Translations under genes and position numbers: made by a program
Notes under the pieces: generated by a model
What the model saw: only the letters and a program-made list of their open reading frames with translations
The model's database searches: none
What the model was told of the DNA's origin: nothing
In this document: positions 56,035-64,000 of the stretch, in pieces
How the letters are laid out: each line of letters begins with the position of its first letter
Numbering within the stretch: position 1 is the stretch's first letter
From: Edaphocola aurantiacus
Lineage (GTDB): Bacteria > Bacteroidota > Bacteroidia > Chitinophagales > Chitinophagaceae
Length of the DNA: 64,000 bases
NCBI RefSeq assembly: GCF_019797745.1
Contig: NZ_VOSI01000004.1
Location: 518,089-582,088 of the forward strand
Reading direction: 5' to 3'

Positions 56035-57765
56035 ATGAACATCAAAACCAAACTCCTTTCCGGCGTAGGCCTGCTGTTTGCCCTGATCCTGATACTGGCG
56101 GCAACCAGCGTGTATTATGTCAATGCGCTGAAAAGAGATACGCATAATATCCTGGTCGATAACTATAATACCCTGGAATACGGGCGTAGCATGCTGCTGG
56201 CTATAGACCGCATTCCAATAGCATCGGGAGCGGCAATACAGCAACTGGAGTCCAGCCTGGATAAACAGCAGCAAAATATTACGGAACAGGGGGAGCGGGA
56301 AGTGACTGGCCGCATCGGCAATCATATTGCTTTGCTGAAAGCTGCACCCGGAGATACCCAGAGTAAGGCTATGTTACGCTCCGAAATATCGGAACTGATG
56401 CGCCTGAATATGGCCGCCATCGAGCGTAAAAATGACCTGGCCAATAGCACAGCCAAAGCCGCTATTTTCTGGATCAGCGTGGTCGGTACATTTTGTTTTC
56501 TGATCGCATTTGTACTATTGGTAAATCTGCCGAGTAATATTGCCAATCCTATTAAAGAGCTGACGGAAAGCATACGGGAGATTGCGCAGCAGAATTATAA
56601 AAAGAGGGTACACTTCGAAAGCAGTGGTGAGTTTGGGGCACTGGCCCGCTCCTTTAATACCATGGCAGAGAAGCTGGAGGAATATTCTGAAAGCCGTCTG
56701 GATAAGATCATACAGGCTAAGAACAGGATCGAAGCGCTGATCAATAATATGCATGACCCTGTGATCGGGATTGATGAAAACAAGATTGTGTTGTTTGCCA
56801 ATGAACAGGCATTGAGCATTACGGGGCTGGGCAGCGAGGACATGCTGGGCAAACAAATACAGGATATAGCAGTACATAACGACCTGGTGCGCGACCTGAT
56901 CCGTGATCTGTTTGTACCCGAGCAAGAGGTGCGTAAGCCGGAGCAGATCAGCATTTTCGCCAATGGAAAAGAAAGTTATTTTGATAAAGAGATCATCCCG
57001 ATCCATATTACGCCTACTGGCGAACAGGCTTTACAATTTATCGGGCAGGTCATCCTGCTGCGCAATGTAACCGTGTTTAAAGAACTGGATTTTGCCAAAA
57101 CCAATTTCATGGCTACGGTGTCGCATGAGTTCAAAACTCCGATCGCTTCTATAAAAATGAGCCTGCAACTGCTGCAAAACAAGCAGGTCGGCACATTGAA
57201 CGGGGAGCAGGAACAATTGGTAGACAGTATAGGAGAGGACACTGCACGCCTGCTGAAGATTACAGGTGAATTGCTGAACATGACGCAACTGGAGAGCGGT
57301 AAAATGCAGCTCTCGGTACAAAATATAAACCCGGTAAACGTACTGGAAGCCGCAGTGGCCGCTACGCGTACGCCTGCTGCACAGAAAAATATTCACATAG
57401 CCATTCATTGCTCAGAAGATATGGGTATGATGCGTGCAGATGCTGAGAAGACCAGCTGGGTACTGACCAATCTGCTGACCAATGCCATTCGTTATTCTTA
57501 TGAAGAGAGCCAGATAGAACTGCACCTGATGGAGGAACCGGGTTTTATCCGCTTCAATGTAAGGGATACCGGTCGTGGTATAGATGCACAATACACAGAC
57601 AAGATCTTTAACCGCTATTTTAAAATACCCGGCAGTTCTAAAGAGGGTACTGGCCTGGGGCTGGCCATCAGCAAGGAACTGATGGAAGCGCAGGGCGGGG
57701 GCATAGCAGTAGTCAGCGATCTGGGTGCAGGCAGTACCTTTTCGATCTGGTTGCCGAGGGTTTAA
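56035..57765 (+). CDS. HAMP-PAS sensor histidine kinase
   Basis: The 576-residue inner-membrane kinase has two membrane helices (about 8-30 and 143-165), a HAMP linker (about 166-225), a PAS domain (about 230-345), a HisKA domain with phospho-acceptor His364 in ATVSHEFKTP, and a HATPase with TNLLTNAIRYSY, DTGRGID and GTGLGLAISK. Together with the KdpD-like protein just upstream it looks like a KdpD split over two genes, and it likely phosphorylates the NtrC-type regulator at 47224 (inference). It is the last gene of the kdp operon. Confidence 0.9.
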   Translation: MNIKTKLLSGVGLLFALILILAATSVYYVNALKRDTHNILVDNYNTLEYGRSMLLAIDRIPIASGAAIQQLESSLDKQQQNITEQGEREVTGRIGNHIALLKAAPGDTQSKAMLRSEISELMRLNMAAIERKNDLANSTAKAAIFWISVVGTFCFLIAFVLLVNLPSNIANPIKELTESIREIAQQNYKKRVHFESSGEFGALARSFNTMAEKLEEYSESRLDKIIQAKNRIEALINNMHDPVIGIDENKIVLFANEQALSITGLGSEDMLGKQIQDIAVHNDLVRDLIRDLFVPEQEVRKPEQISIFANGKESYFDKEIIPIHITPTGEQALQFIGQVILLRNVTVFKELDFAKTNFMATVSHEFKTPIASIKMSLQLLQNKQVGTLNGEQEQLVDSIGEDTARLLKITGELLNMTQLESGKMQLSVQNINPVNVLEAAVAATRTPAAQKNIHIAIHCSEDMGMMRADAEKTSWVLTNLLTNAIRYSYEESQIELHLMEEPGFIRFNVRDTGRGIDAQYTDKIFNRYFKIPGSSKEGTGLGLAISKELMEAQGGGIAVVSDLGAGSTFSIWLPRV

Positions 57766-57806
57766 TTATTTAAACAGGATTGGAACAGGTCTGGTGCAGT
57801 ATTATT

Positions 57807-57841
57807 TTTGACATTTTCCTTTTCACTTTTCAGTACATTTG
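57807..57841 (+). promoter_or_regulatory. Promoter of the M1 peptidase gene
   Basis: TTTG (57807-57810), 23 nt, TACATTTG (57834-57841), 29 bp before the ATG at 57871. It rules out the in-frame ATG at 57808. Confidence 0.6.
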
Positions 57842-57870
57842 TCTGGATAACCATTATCCCTATAAACTGT

Positions 57871-60846
57871 ATGCAGCAAAGACTCTTGTTCCTGCTGGCG
57901 ACCCAGGCTTGCTTTACCACCCTGAGCGCACAACAAAAAAACTATTTTCAGCAAAAAGTAGATACTAAAATTGAGGTTACGCTCGATGACAAACGCCATT
58001 TTCTGAATGGTGTGGTTTCGATGCAGTACACCAACAATTCGCCGGATACCCTGCACTATATTTATTTTCATCTGTACCCCAATGCTTATAGCAGCGACCG
58101 TACCGCCTTTGAAAAGCAGGCCGTAGAGAATAAAAGCACCGCACACTATCTTGCCAAAAAAGAAGACTGGGGCTATATCGACAGCCTGAAGTTTACGGTA
58201 GATGAGATTCCTTCCCGAATGGTGACTACAGATGATCCGGATATTGTGAAGGTCTTACTGCCGCAGCCGATCGTACCGGGTGGGCAGGCGAGCATTCAGA
58301 CTCCCTTCCGAGTGAAGATTCCTAAAACCTTTTCCCGACTGGGGCATGAAGGGCAGAGCTACCAGATTACCCAATGGTTTCCCAAGCCTGCAGTGTATGA
58401 TAACAAAGGCTGGCATCCTATCCCTTACCTGGACCAGGGTGAGTTCTACAGCGAATATGGCAGTTATGATGTAAGCATTACCCTGCCGGAGAATTATGTG
58501 GTGATGGCTACGGGCAACCTGCAAACTCCTGCCGAAGAAAAGTGGCTGGACGGACTGGCGCATAAAGAACTGCCTAAGCCGGGAGATACCACGATCAATA
58601 AAAAAGTACCTTCTGCCACTACGATGAAGACCATCCGTTATACGGAAGACCGCGTGCATGATTTTGCCTGGTTTGCCGATAAGCGCTGGATCGTCAGAAA
58701 AGATACGGTTATGGTACCGGGTACAGAACAGATCACTACTATATACACGGCTTTCAAACCCGGAAATGTAAAAGGCTGGGAGCAATCTACCGAGTCTGTA
58801 AAGACTGCTGTGCAATACTACAGTATGATGGTCGGGGAGTATCCGTACAAGACGGTGAAAGCCGTAGAAGGCTCTCTGCGGGCCGGTGGTGGCATGGAAT
58901 ACCCGACGGTAACGGTTATTGCACCGGGCTATGATAAAGAAACCAATCATACCGTGATTGTGCATGAGGTAGGTCATAACTGGTTCTATGGTATCCTGGG
59001 TTCTAATGAACGTATGCATCCCTGGATGGATGAGGGCATCAACAGCTTTTATGAAGAACTGGTGACCAGCATCCCGGTAAAAGGGATTAATGATAAAAAG
59101 ACAAAGCTCGAAAAGCAGGTGAGCAGACTGGGCTATACCATGCCTATGGCTACCCGTACCGATCAGGCTGTGGGCCTGCCGGCGTATGAGTATACCAATA
59201 TGGGTTATGGCGGTGATGTGTACGGTAAAACACCGGCATACCTGACCCTGCTCAGTGAATATATGGGTGTGGAGGAGTTCAGTGCCGCGATGAAAGAATA
59301 TTATGATCTGTGGAAGTTCAAACATCCGCAGCCGGAAGATTTTGAGGCGGTGATGAAGAAGCACAGTAATAAAGATATCAACTGGTTCTTTACCGACGGT
59401 CTGTATAATAATAAAGGATCAGATTTTGGTGTGGGCAAAGTAAAACATACTGCTGAGGGTAGTGTCGTAACATTGACCAATAAAACCGGTATACAATTGC
59501 CTGTGCCGCTGGTGGTAGATAGCCTGGACCATTATGTATGGGTAAGTCCTTTTAAAGGTAAGGTACAGGTGAATCTTGCAGAGAAAGCATCTTATGTAGG
59601 TATTGGCAGTATGCTGCCGGACTATAACCTGTCTAATAATCAGAATAAGAAAGGCTTTGCCCTGCGCGGGTTTGGTGGTACAGAAAGAGCGGGCAAGCAA
59701 ACGATGTGGGTATTACCTGCAATCGGTTATAATGTATATGACCGTTTTATGCTGGGACTGACCCTGCATAATGTAACCCTGCCGGAAAAATCATTTCAAT
59801 ACATACTGGCGCCGATGTACAGTGCCGGAGCCAAAACGTTAGTGGGTACCGGAATGATCAGTAAAGCATGGTATCCATCAGGAAGTGCATTGCAGGAAAT
59901 TGATTTTAATATTGAAGGCAAGCGTTTTTCTTATCGCAGAACTATGCTGGACAATATTGATAATCCTGAGGCTCAGTTCCTGAAAGTAGCACCGGAGCTG
60001 CGTTTTATCTTTAAGAAACCAAATCCGAGAAGTACACTGGAGCGCTACCTTTCTATTAAAGGGTACTATATCCAGGAGGGTAAATACCGTTTTGATCAGA
60101 ACCCGGTAGACAGCATTTATTATCCATCGAAAGACGGCTATGATACGAAGATCTATGGTCGCATACAGTTTGGACTGAAACAGAAACGCACCTTCAATCC
60201 ATATAGTTTATTGCTGGAAGCACAGGGTGGTAAAGACTTTACGAAGATCTCTGCAGAGGGTAATCTTAAGATCGATTACTTCTATCGCAAAAAGGCGGTA
60301 TACCTGAGGGCCTTTGCCGGTAAAATGTTTACCTACAGCGCCGATAATAATGATGCTCGCCGTTATGGTTTTAACGCTACTTATTCCGGCTGGAATGATT
60401 ACCTGTACGACCAGACCTTCTTTGGCCGTAATATGCAGAGCGGGCTGGCCGCGCAGCAGATATACATCCGGGATGGAGGTATGAAAGTGCCGACCTTGCT
60501 GTACAGCAATCCTATTGGTTTTACGACAGACTGGATGGCTGCACTGAATCTTAAAATCGATCTGCCGATCGGGCTTCCGGTACAGTTTTTTGCAGATATC
60601 ATGACCTTTGCCAAAGCTAAAGAGGTGAATCCTAATCAGAGCCGATTCCTGTATGATGCCGGCCTTACGGTAAAACTGACGCCTTACCTGGATGTGAATG
60701 TTCCATTATTGATGAGCCCTGAATACAGGGATTATAAAAATAATATCCTGGGCAAAGGTGGCTTCGGCAAAATGATCACATTTAACATCAATATTGATAA
60801 AATATACTGGTCAAGGATACAACGCGAGATAAATATCTTCCAGTAA
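57871..60846 (+). CDS. M1 family zinc aminopeptidase
   Basis: The 991-residue secreted protein has a signal peptide (QQRLLFLLATQACFTTLSA), an N-terminal beta domain, and the M1 catalytic domain with GGGMEYPT (exopeptidase motif) and the zinc site HEVGHNWFYGILGSNER...DEGINSFYE (HExxH plus downstream Glu). The last 400 residues are beta-rich and may form an outer-membrane or surface-associated region. It should trim N-terminal residues of imported or surface peptides. Confidence 0.9.
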   Translation: MQQRLLFLLATQACFTTLSAQQKNYFQQKVDTKIEVTLDDKRHFLNGVVSMQYTNNSPDTLHYIYFHLYPNAYSSDRTAFEKQAVENKSTAHYLAKKEDWGYIDSLKFTVDEIPSRMVTTDDPDIVKVLLPQPIVPGGQASIQTPFRVKIPKTFSRLGHEGQSYQITQWFPKPAVYDNKGWHPIPYLDQGEFYSEYGSYDVSITLPENYVVMATGNLQTPAEEKWLDGLAHKELPKPGDTTINKKVPSATTMKTIRYTEDRVHDFAWFADKRWIVRKDTVMVPGTEQITTIYTAFKPGNVKGWEQSTESVKTAVQYYSMMVGEYPYKTVKAVEGSLRAGGGMEYPTVTVIAPGYDKETNHTVIVHEVGHNWFYGILGSNERMHPWMDEGINSFYEELVTSIPVKGINDKKTKLEKQVSRLGYTMPMATRTDQAVGLPAYEYTNMGYGGDVYGKTPAYLTLLSEYMGVEEFSAAMKEYYDLWKFKHPQPEDFEAVMKKHSNKDINWFFTDGLYNNKGSDFGVGKVKHTAEGSVVTLTNKTGIQLPVPLVVDSLDHYVWVSPFKGKVQVNLAEKASYVGIGSMLPDYNLSNNQNKKGFALRGFGGTERAGKQTMWVLPAIGYNVYDRFMLGLTLHNVTLPEKSFQYILAPMYSAGAKTLVGTGMISKAWYPSGSALQEIDFNIEGKRFSYRRTMLDNIDNPEAQFLKVAPELRFIFKKPNPRSTLERYLSIKGYYIQEGKYRFDQNPVDSIYYPSKDGYDTKIYGRIQFGLKQKRTFNPYSLLLEAQGGKDFTKISAEGNLKIDYFYRKKAVYLRAFAGKMFTYSADNNDARRYGFNATYSGWNDYLYDQTFFGRNMQSGLAAQQIYIRDGGMKVPTLLYSNPIGFTTDWMAALNLKIDLPIGLPVQFFADIMTFAKAKEVNPNQSRFLYDAGLTVKLTPYLDVNVPLLMSPEYRDYKNNILGKGGFGKMITFNINIDKIYWSRIQREINIFQ

Positions 60847-60870
60847 ACAGCAAAATACATTAAATCAGAC

Positions 60871-60899
60871 AAGGCTTTACGGTAATCCCGTAAAGCCTT
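60871..60899 (+). terminator. Terminator of the M1 peptidase gene
   Basis: Twelve-base arms (60871-60882 and 60888-60899) with a 5-nt loop, followed by T4. Confidence 0.82.
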
Positions 60900-60948
60900 T
60901 TTGCAGGATAATAACTACCGGGGTATTTCTCTTAAGGTATTTAATAGT

Positions 60949-60956
60949 TATATTTG
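60949..60956 (+). promoter_or_regulatory. -7 promoter box of the T9SS cargo gene
   Basis: TATATTTG, 39 bp before the ATG at 60996. The upstream in-frame ATG at 60954 overlaps this box and is rejected. Confidence 0.45.
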
Positions 60957-60995
60957 AACTTTAGTTTTGTTGTACAACTATTTAAACATAATAAA

Positions 60996-62021
60996 ATGAA
61001 ACGAATTCTATTCACCATTTCCGCTGTGATGATGGCTGCTACCGCCAGCATGGCACAAACCCCTACAATTACTAACGGTACTTATGAGACCTGGGTAGCA
61101 CCAAGCGGATTATACCAGCTGGAGCACCCTACAGCCTGGTATGCTACTGATGATGTACTGGACAACCAGGTGGGACCATTTTTAATTATAAGCGGCATGC
61201 CTTTCAGCGGGCAGAAGCAACTGTATAAATCTGCTGATAAATATGAGGGTGATTACTGTGCAAAGATCATGACCAAACACTTTGGTGATACCTTAAAAAC
61301 AGTTCCTGCCTTATTTACCAATGCTAAACCTAATCTGAACCTGGCAGCGTTCCTGCAGGCACAGAATGGTGGTAATATAAATCCAATGGACCTGTTTACT
61401 TATACAAACGGTACACCGATGTATGGTAAAAGAGCTGATAGCGTAACGGCATATATCAATGCACCGGCGAGCAACCATGATACCGGTCTGGCATTTGTAC
61501 TGGCTTACAAAAAGATTACTGCCGATTCTATGGCACTGATCGGAGAGGGCTTCACTATGGTGCCACCGAGCGCGGGCGGATACCATAAGTATATTGTACC
61601 GGTTATGTATAACAGCAGTAACAATACAGCTACAGATACACTGGTAGTGGGTTTTGTATCAGCAGCCAGTGCATCCGATACTACAACTGGATATTATGTG
61701 AATAATACAATGTTCATTGATAAAGTAGAGCTGTTCTGGAGTGCGGGTACTAGCAGCCTGAAAGGCATTCCTAGTCAGAACCTGGGCTTTACGGTATATC
61801 CAAACCCGGCTAAAGATTATGTGATCTTCGAACAGAAAGTTACTGCTCCGCAGCGCAACACACTGGTAATCTATAATACTTTAGGCCAGGTGATGCACCA
61901 GGAAACAATTAATGGTGTTCAGAAACAAATTGATCTGAGCCATTATGCGCAGGGTACTTACTTCTATGAAGTGTACAATGAGAAGGCTACTGCAAAACAA
62001 GTAGGTAAGTTTATTAAATAG
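60996..62021 (+). CDS. T9SS type A sorting domain protein
   Basis: The 341-residue protein has a signal peptide (KRILFTISAVMMAATASMA), a PCMD-like beta-sandwich region (about 22-245) and a C-terminal type IX secretion sorting domain (about 265-341): FTVYPNPAKDYVIFE, NTLGQVMHQE and LSHYAQGTYFYEV ending in KQVGKFIK. It should be exported through the Por/T9SS system to the cell surface. Binding target unknown. Confidence 0.88.
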   Translation: MKRILFTISAVMMAATASMAQTPTITNGTYETWVAPSGLYQLEHPTAWYATDDVLDNQVGPFLIISGMPFSGQKQLYKSADKYEGDYCAKIMTKHFGDTLKTVPALFTNAKPNLNLAAFLQAQNGGNINPMDLFTYTNGTPMYGKRADSVTAYINAPASNHDTGLAFVLAYKKITADSMALIGEGFTMVPPSAGGYHKYIVPVMYNSSNNTATDTLVVGFVSAASASDTTTGYYVNNTMFIDKVELFWSAGTSSLKGIPSQNLGFTVYPNPAKDYVIFEQKVTAPQRNTLVIYNTLGQVMHQETINGVQKQIDLSHYAQGTYFYEVYNEKATAKQVGKFIK

Positions 62022-62035
62022 TCAGGAGTACCTGA

Positions 62036-62081
62036 TATATAAAAAAGAAGGATGCTATTCAGCATCCTTCTTTTTTATATA
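62036..62081. terminator. Bidirectional terminator with 21-bp perfect stem
   Basis: Arms 62036-62056 and 62061-62081 with an ATTC loop; core GAAGGATGCT flanked by A6/T6 and TATAT. It separates the convergent genes ending at 62021 and 62101. Confidence 0.9.
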
Positions 62082-62100
62082 AACTAAATTCAGGTTCTTG

Positions 62101-62784
62101 TTATGGCTCCAGGTGATAGTTCAGGAGGTGGTTGGAATATTGTTTCTGGAAGAAACCGGCCACATTGATATTATAATCTTCGCTGATGACCCCTACGTTT
62201 TTACGGAACTTCATGGTAATGGTACCGCAATTGGTCCAGGTTACAAAGTTTAGTTTACCATACAGGTCACTTTTTACTTCGATAACACTGTCCAGGACCA
62301 CATTATTGTTCAGGGTAAAAGTACCGTTTACAGACATCACCTCACTTTCCAGTTTGGTAGGGATGTTCACTCCGTAATTAAAACTACCGTTAGAGGTCCA
62401 CTGATCGCCCACTTTAGGATCACCGTTCAGTACCTGTGATTTCACATAAGCACTGCCACTGTTGTCTACTTTAAGCAGGGTATAGTAGTTGCCTTCAAAC
62501 TTGGCATAGAATTCTTTTACGATCGTACCCGTATTGGTATCTACCTGTTCGAACAGGTTATAGTTAAACTGGTCTACTACCGTATCCCTTCCGGTATAAT
62601 ATCTTTTAAAGATTGTACCATCGCTGGCTTCGTATAACCACCAGTTCTGAGTATTGGTCGGCATGAAGTCGGCAATACCTTCATTGGTCGGATCAATTGG
62701 TTTTGGTTTTTTGCAGGAGGTTCCTGCTGCGCAGATCAGGGCGATGCCTAACATACTTAAAACACTTGTATACTTCATGGGCAT
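62101..62784 (-). CDS. Lipoprotein of unknown function
   Basis: The 227-residue protein has a lipoprotein signal (KYTSVLSMLGIALICAAGTSC) with the likely lipid Cys near residue 24, then KKPKPIDPTNEGIADFMP and a beta-rich domain without a family I recognise. ATG 62784 is used; ATG 62778 (MKYTS) is equally good. It follows the folate gene by 5 bp and is probably co-transcribed with it. Confidence 0.7.
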   Translation of the reverse strand: MPMKYTSVLSMLGIALICAAGTSCKKPKPIDPTNEGIADFMPTNTQNWWLYEASDGTIFKRYYTGRDTVVDQFNYNLFEQVDTNTGTIVKEFYAKFEGNYYTLLKVDNSGSAYVKSQVLNGDPKVGDQWTSNGSFNYGVNIPTKLESEVMSVNGTFTLNNNVVLDSVIEVKSDLYGKLNFVTWTNCGTITMKFRKNVGVISEDYNINVAGFFQKQYSNHLLNYHLEP

Positions 62785-62789
62785 TCTGT

Positions 62790-63362
62790 TTAAAACACAA
62801 ATGTATTGTGGGGGGTTATAAGGATGTCTAAAGGTATATCATTTTCGTGAATATCAGAAATCTCCGCTACAGGCTCAAAGTAGCAGAAGCCGATTTTTAG
62901 GGAATCGGGTCTGCATTTACTCAGGTATTTGTCATAAATACCTTTACCGAAGCCCACCCTGTAGCCCTGCTCATCGGCTACCAGCAGGGGCGTGAAGATC
63001 AGGTCTATACTTCCGGGAGGAACAATTTGTGTGCTTACCGGTTCTATCGTTCCGAACCGATTTTTAACAAATTCGGTTTCATCATCGGCCAGGTAAGCCT
63101 CCATTGTGCTATTTTTCAGATCGGTGATGGGGTAGGCAGTACGCAGTTCCGGAATAATCGTTTCCAGGTATTGGGTAAAGAAGTATGTATTAGGTTCAGC
63201 CATATGCTCCATAGGAATATAACTGAACAGGGTTTGCACCTGCATGAGTGGTATCCGCTGCAATTGTATCAGCAGCAGATCGTCCATTTTGTTCCGTTCC
63301 TGTTCGGTAATTGCTTTACGTTGCTCCAGATAGGTTTTGCGCAGTTGTTCTTTGGTCATCAT
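62790..63362 (-). CDS. 5-formyltetrahydrofolate cyclo-ligase
   Basis: The 190-residue enzyme converts 5-formyl-THF to 5,10-methenyl-THF with ATP. The conserved C-terminal motif RVGFGKGIYDKYL and the N-terminal KTYLEQRKAITEQER are visible. The frame extends to ATG 63371, but the -7 box at 63369-63376 overlaps that codon, so ATG 63362 (or 63359) is the likely start, almost leaderless. Confidence 0.9.
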   Translation of the reverse strand: MMTKEQLRKTYLEQRKAITEQERNKMDDLLLIQLQRIPLMQVQTLFSYIPMEHMAEPNTYFFTQYLETIIPELRTAYPITDLKNSTMEAYLADDETEFVKNRFGTIEPVSTQIVPPGSIDLIFTPLLVADEQGYRVGFGKGIYDKYLSKCRPDSLKIGFCYFEPVAEISDIHENDIPLDILITPHNTFVF

Positions 63363-63368
63363 AATTTT

Positions 63369-63376
63369 CAAAGGTA
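63369..63376 (-). promoter_or_regulatory. -7 promoter box of the cyclo-ligase gene
   Basis: TACCTTTG on the minus strand, 6 bp before ATG 63362. No -33 element is clear. Confidence 0.5.
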
Positions 63377-63433
63377 CTATATAATATAAATGTGGTATCT
63401 TTACGAATTCAGAAAAGAGGATGAAATAAAAGT

Positions 63434-63465
63434 TTTGGATTATGAAAAATAATATCTTACCTTTG
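63434..63465 (+). promoter_or_regulatory. Promoter of rplK
   Basis: TTTG (63434-63437), 20 nt, TACCTTTG (63458-63465). It leaves a leader of about 75 nt containing a small inverted pair (GAGT...ACTC, about 63507-63522) that could be the usual L1 autoregulation site (inference). Confidence 0.65.
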
Positions 63466-63545
63466 CATCCTCAAAAAATCTGCATATAATATATGTAGGT
63501 TTGGGAGAGTTAAAAATTACTCGTTAATACCAATAATTTTAAGCA

Positions 63546-63989
63546 ATGGCTAAAGAAATTTCGGGCTATGTAAAGCTCCAGTGTAAAGGCGGTCAGGCAA
63601 ACCCTGCGCCACCAATCGGTCCTGCTCTGGGTTCTAAAGGTGTAAACATCATGGAATTCTGTAAGCAGTTCAACGCTCGTACTCAGGACAAACCTGGTAA
63701 AGTATTACCTGTTCTGATCACTGTGTATACTGACAAATCATTCGATTTTGTTATCAAAACCCCTCCTGCTGCTGTTCAGTTAATGGAGCATGCAAAAATC
63801 AAAAACGGTTCAAAAGAGCCTAATCGTAACAAAGTAGGAAAAGTAACTTGGGCACAAGTTGAAGAAATCGCGAAAGATAAAATGAGCGATTTAAACTGCT
63901 TTACCACTGAAAGCGCTATGAAAATGGTTGCTGGTACAGCACGTAGCATGGGTCTTACAGTTGAAGGTGCTGCACCTTGGCAAAACTAA
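63546..63989 (+). CDS. rplK: 50S ribosomal protein L11
   Basis: The 147-residue protein binds the GTPase centre of 23S rRNA. It begins [22 protein letters not shown] with the conserved [22 protein letters not shown] and ends [12 protein letters not shown]. It is complete; the window ends 11 bp after its stop, where rplA would be expected. Unlike the usual order, nusG does not precede it. Confidence 0.97.
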   Translation: MAKEISGYVKLQCKGGQANPAPPIGPALGSKGVNIMEFCKQFNARTQDKPGKVLPVLITVYTDKSFDFVIKTPPAAVQLMEHAKIKNGSKEPNRNKVGKVTWAQVEEIAKDKMSDLNCFTTESAMKMVAGTARSMGLTVEGAAPWQN

Positions 63990-64000
63990 ACCCTATTAGT

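Noticed and set aside
58255-59364. 369-codon reverse frame inside the M1 peptidase gene
   Set aside because: Lies wholly opposite a well-supported gene, has no recognisable domain and biased composition typical of antisense frames.

Overview
The window looks like a piece of a Bacteroidota chromosome, most likely from the family Chitinophagaceae. The evidence is: repeated promoters of the Bacteroidota type (TTTG or TTG, a 16-23 nt spacer, then TAnnTTTG); a type IX secretion C-terminal sorting domain; many SusC/TonB-style and CarboxypepD_reg-like proteins; DUF4476, DUF4286 and DUF4159 proteins; an atpB with a long periplasmic N-terminus; and a flexirubin/aryl-polyene-like gene set at the left edge. 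The family assignment is inference; no rRNA or tRNA gene was found in the window.

Left part (1-12.7 kb): the end of a pigment-type biosynthesis cluster on the minus strand (ketosynthase, halogenase-family flavoprotein, methyltransferase), then a biotin carrier protein, a DUF4476 protein, a carbonic anhydrase, a vWA membrane protein, a small heat-shock protein, a DUF4286 protein, a YjjG-type phosphatase and a large secreted propeller/beta-barrel protein.

Middle (13-32 kb): the ATP synthase block atpB-E-F-H-A, which lacks atpG; hemL; a HI0933-type flavoprotein; lipoproteins; rsmE; two pairs of local paralogues separated by repeat or terminator DNA; an M23 peptidase; a DUF937-OmpA protein; and kbl followed by a PaaJ-like thiolase.

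32-47 kb: a TonB-dependent siderophore receptor with a PepSY membrane protein, a heptosyltransferase-like enzyme, rplU-rpmA, a histone H1-like Lys/Ala/Pro repeat protein, three tandem CarboxypepD_reg-like paralogues (the third frameshifted), a large secreted protein with a possible caspase-like (clan CD) His/Cys dyad, PPK2, mutS and a pentapeptide-repeat protein.

47-58 kb: a complete Kdp potassium-uptake locus of unusual design. It has an NtrC-type sigma-54 activator in place of KdpE, a clear -24/-12 promoter with an upstream inverted repeat, two tiny membrane ORFs, kdpF-A-B-C, an outer-membrane porin, a KdpD cut down to its sensor and Usp domains, and a separate histidine kinase. This is the most interesting system in the window.

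Right end (58-64 kb): an M1 aminopeptidase, a T9SS cargo protein, a lipoprotein, 5-formyltetrahydrofolate cyclo-ligase and rplK.
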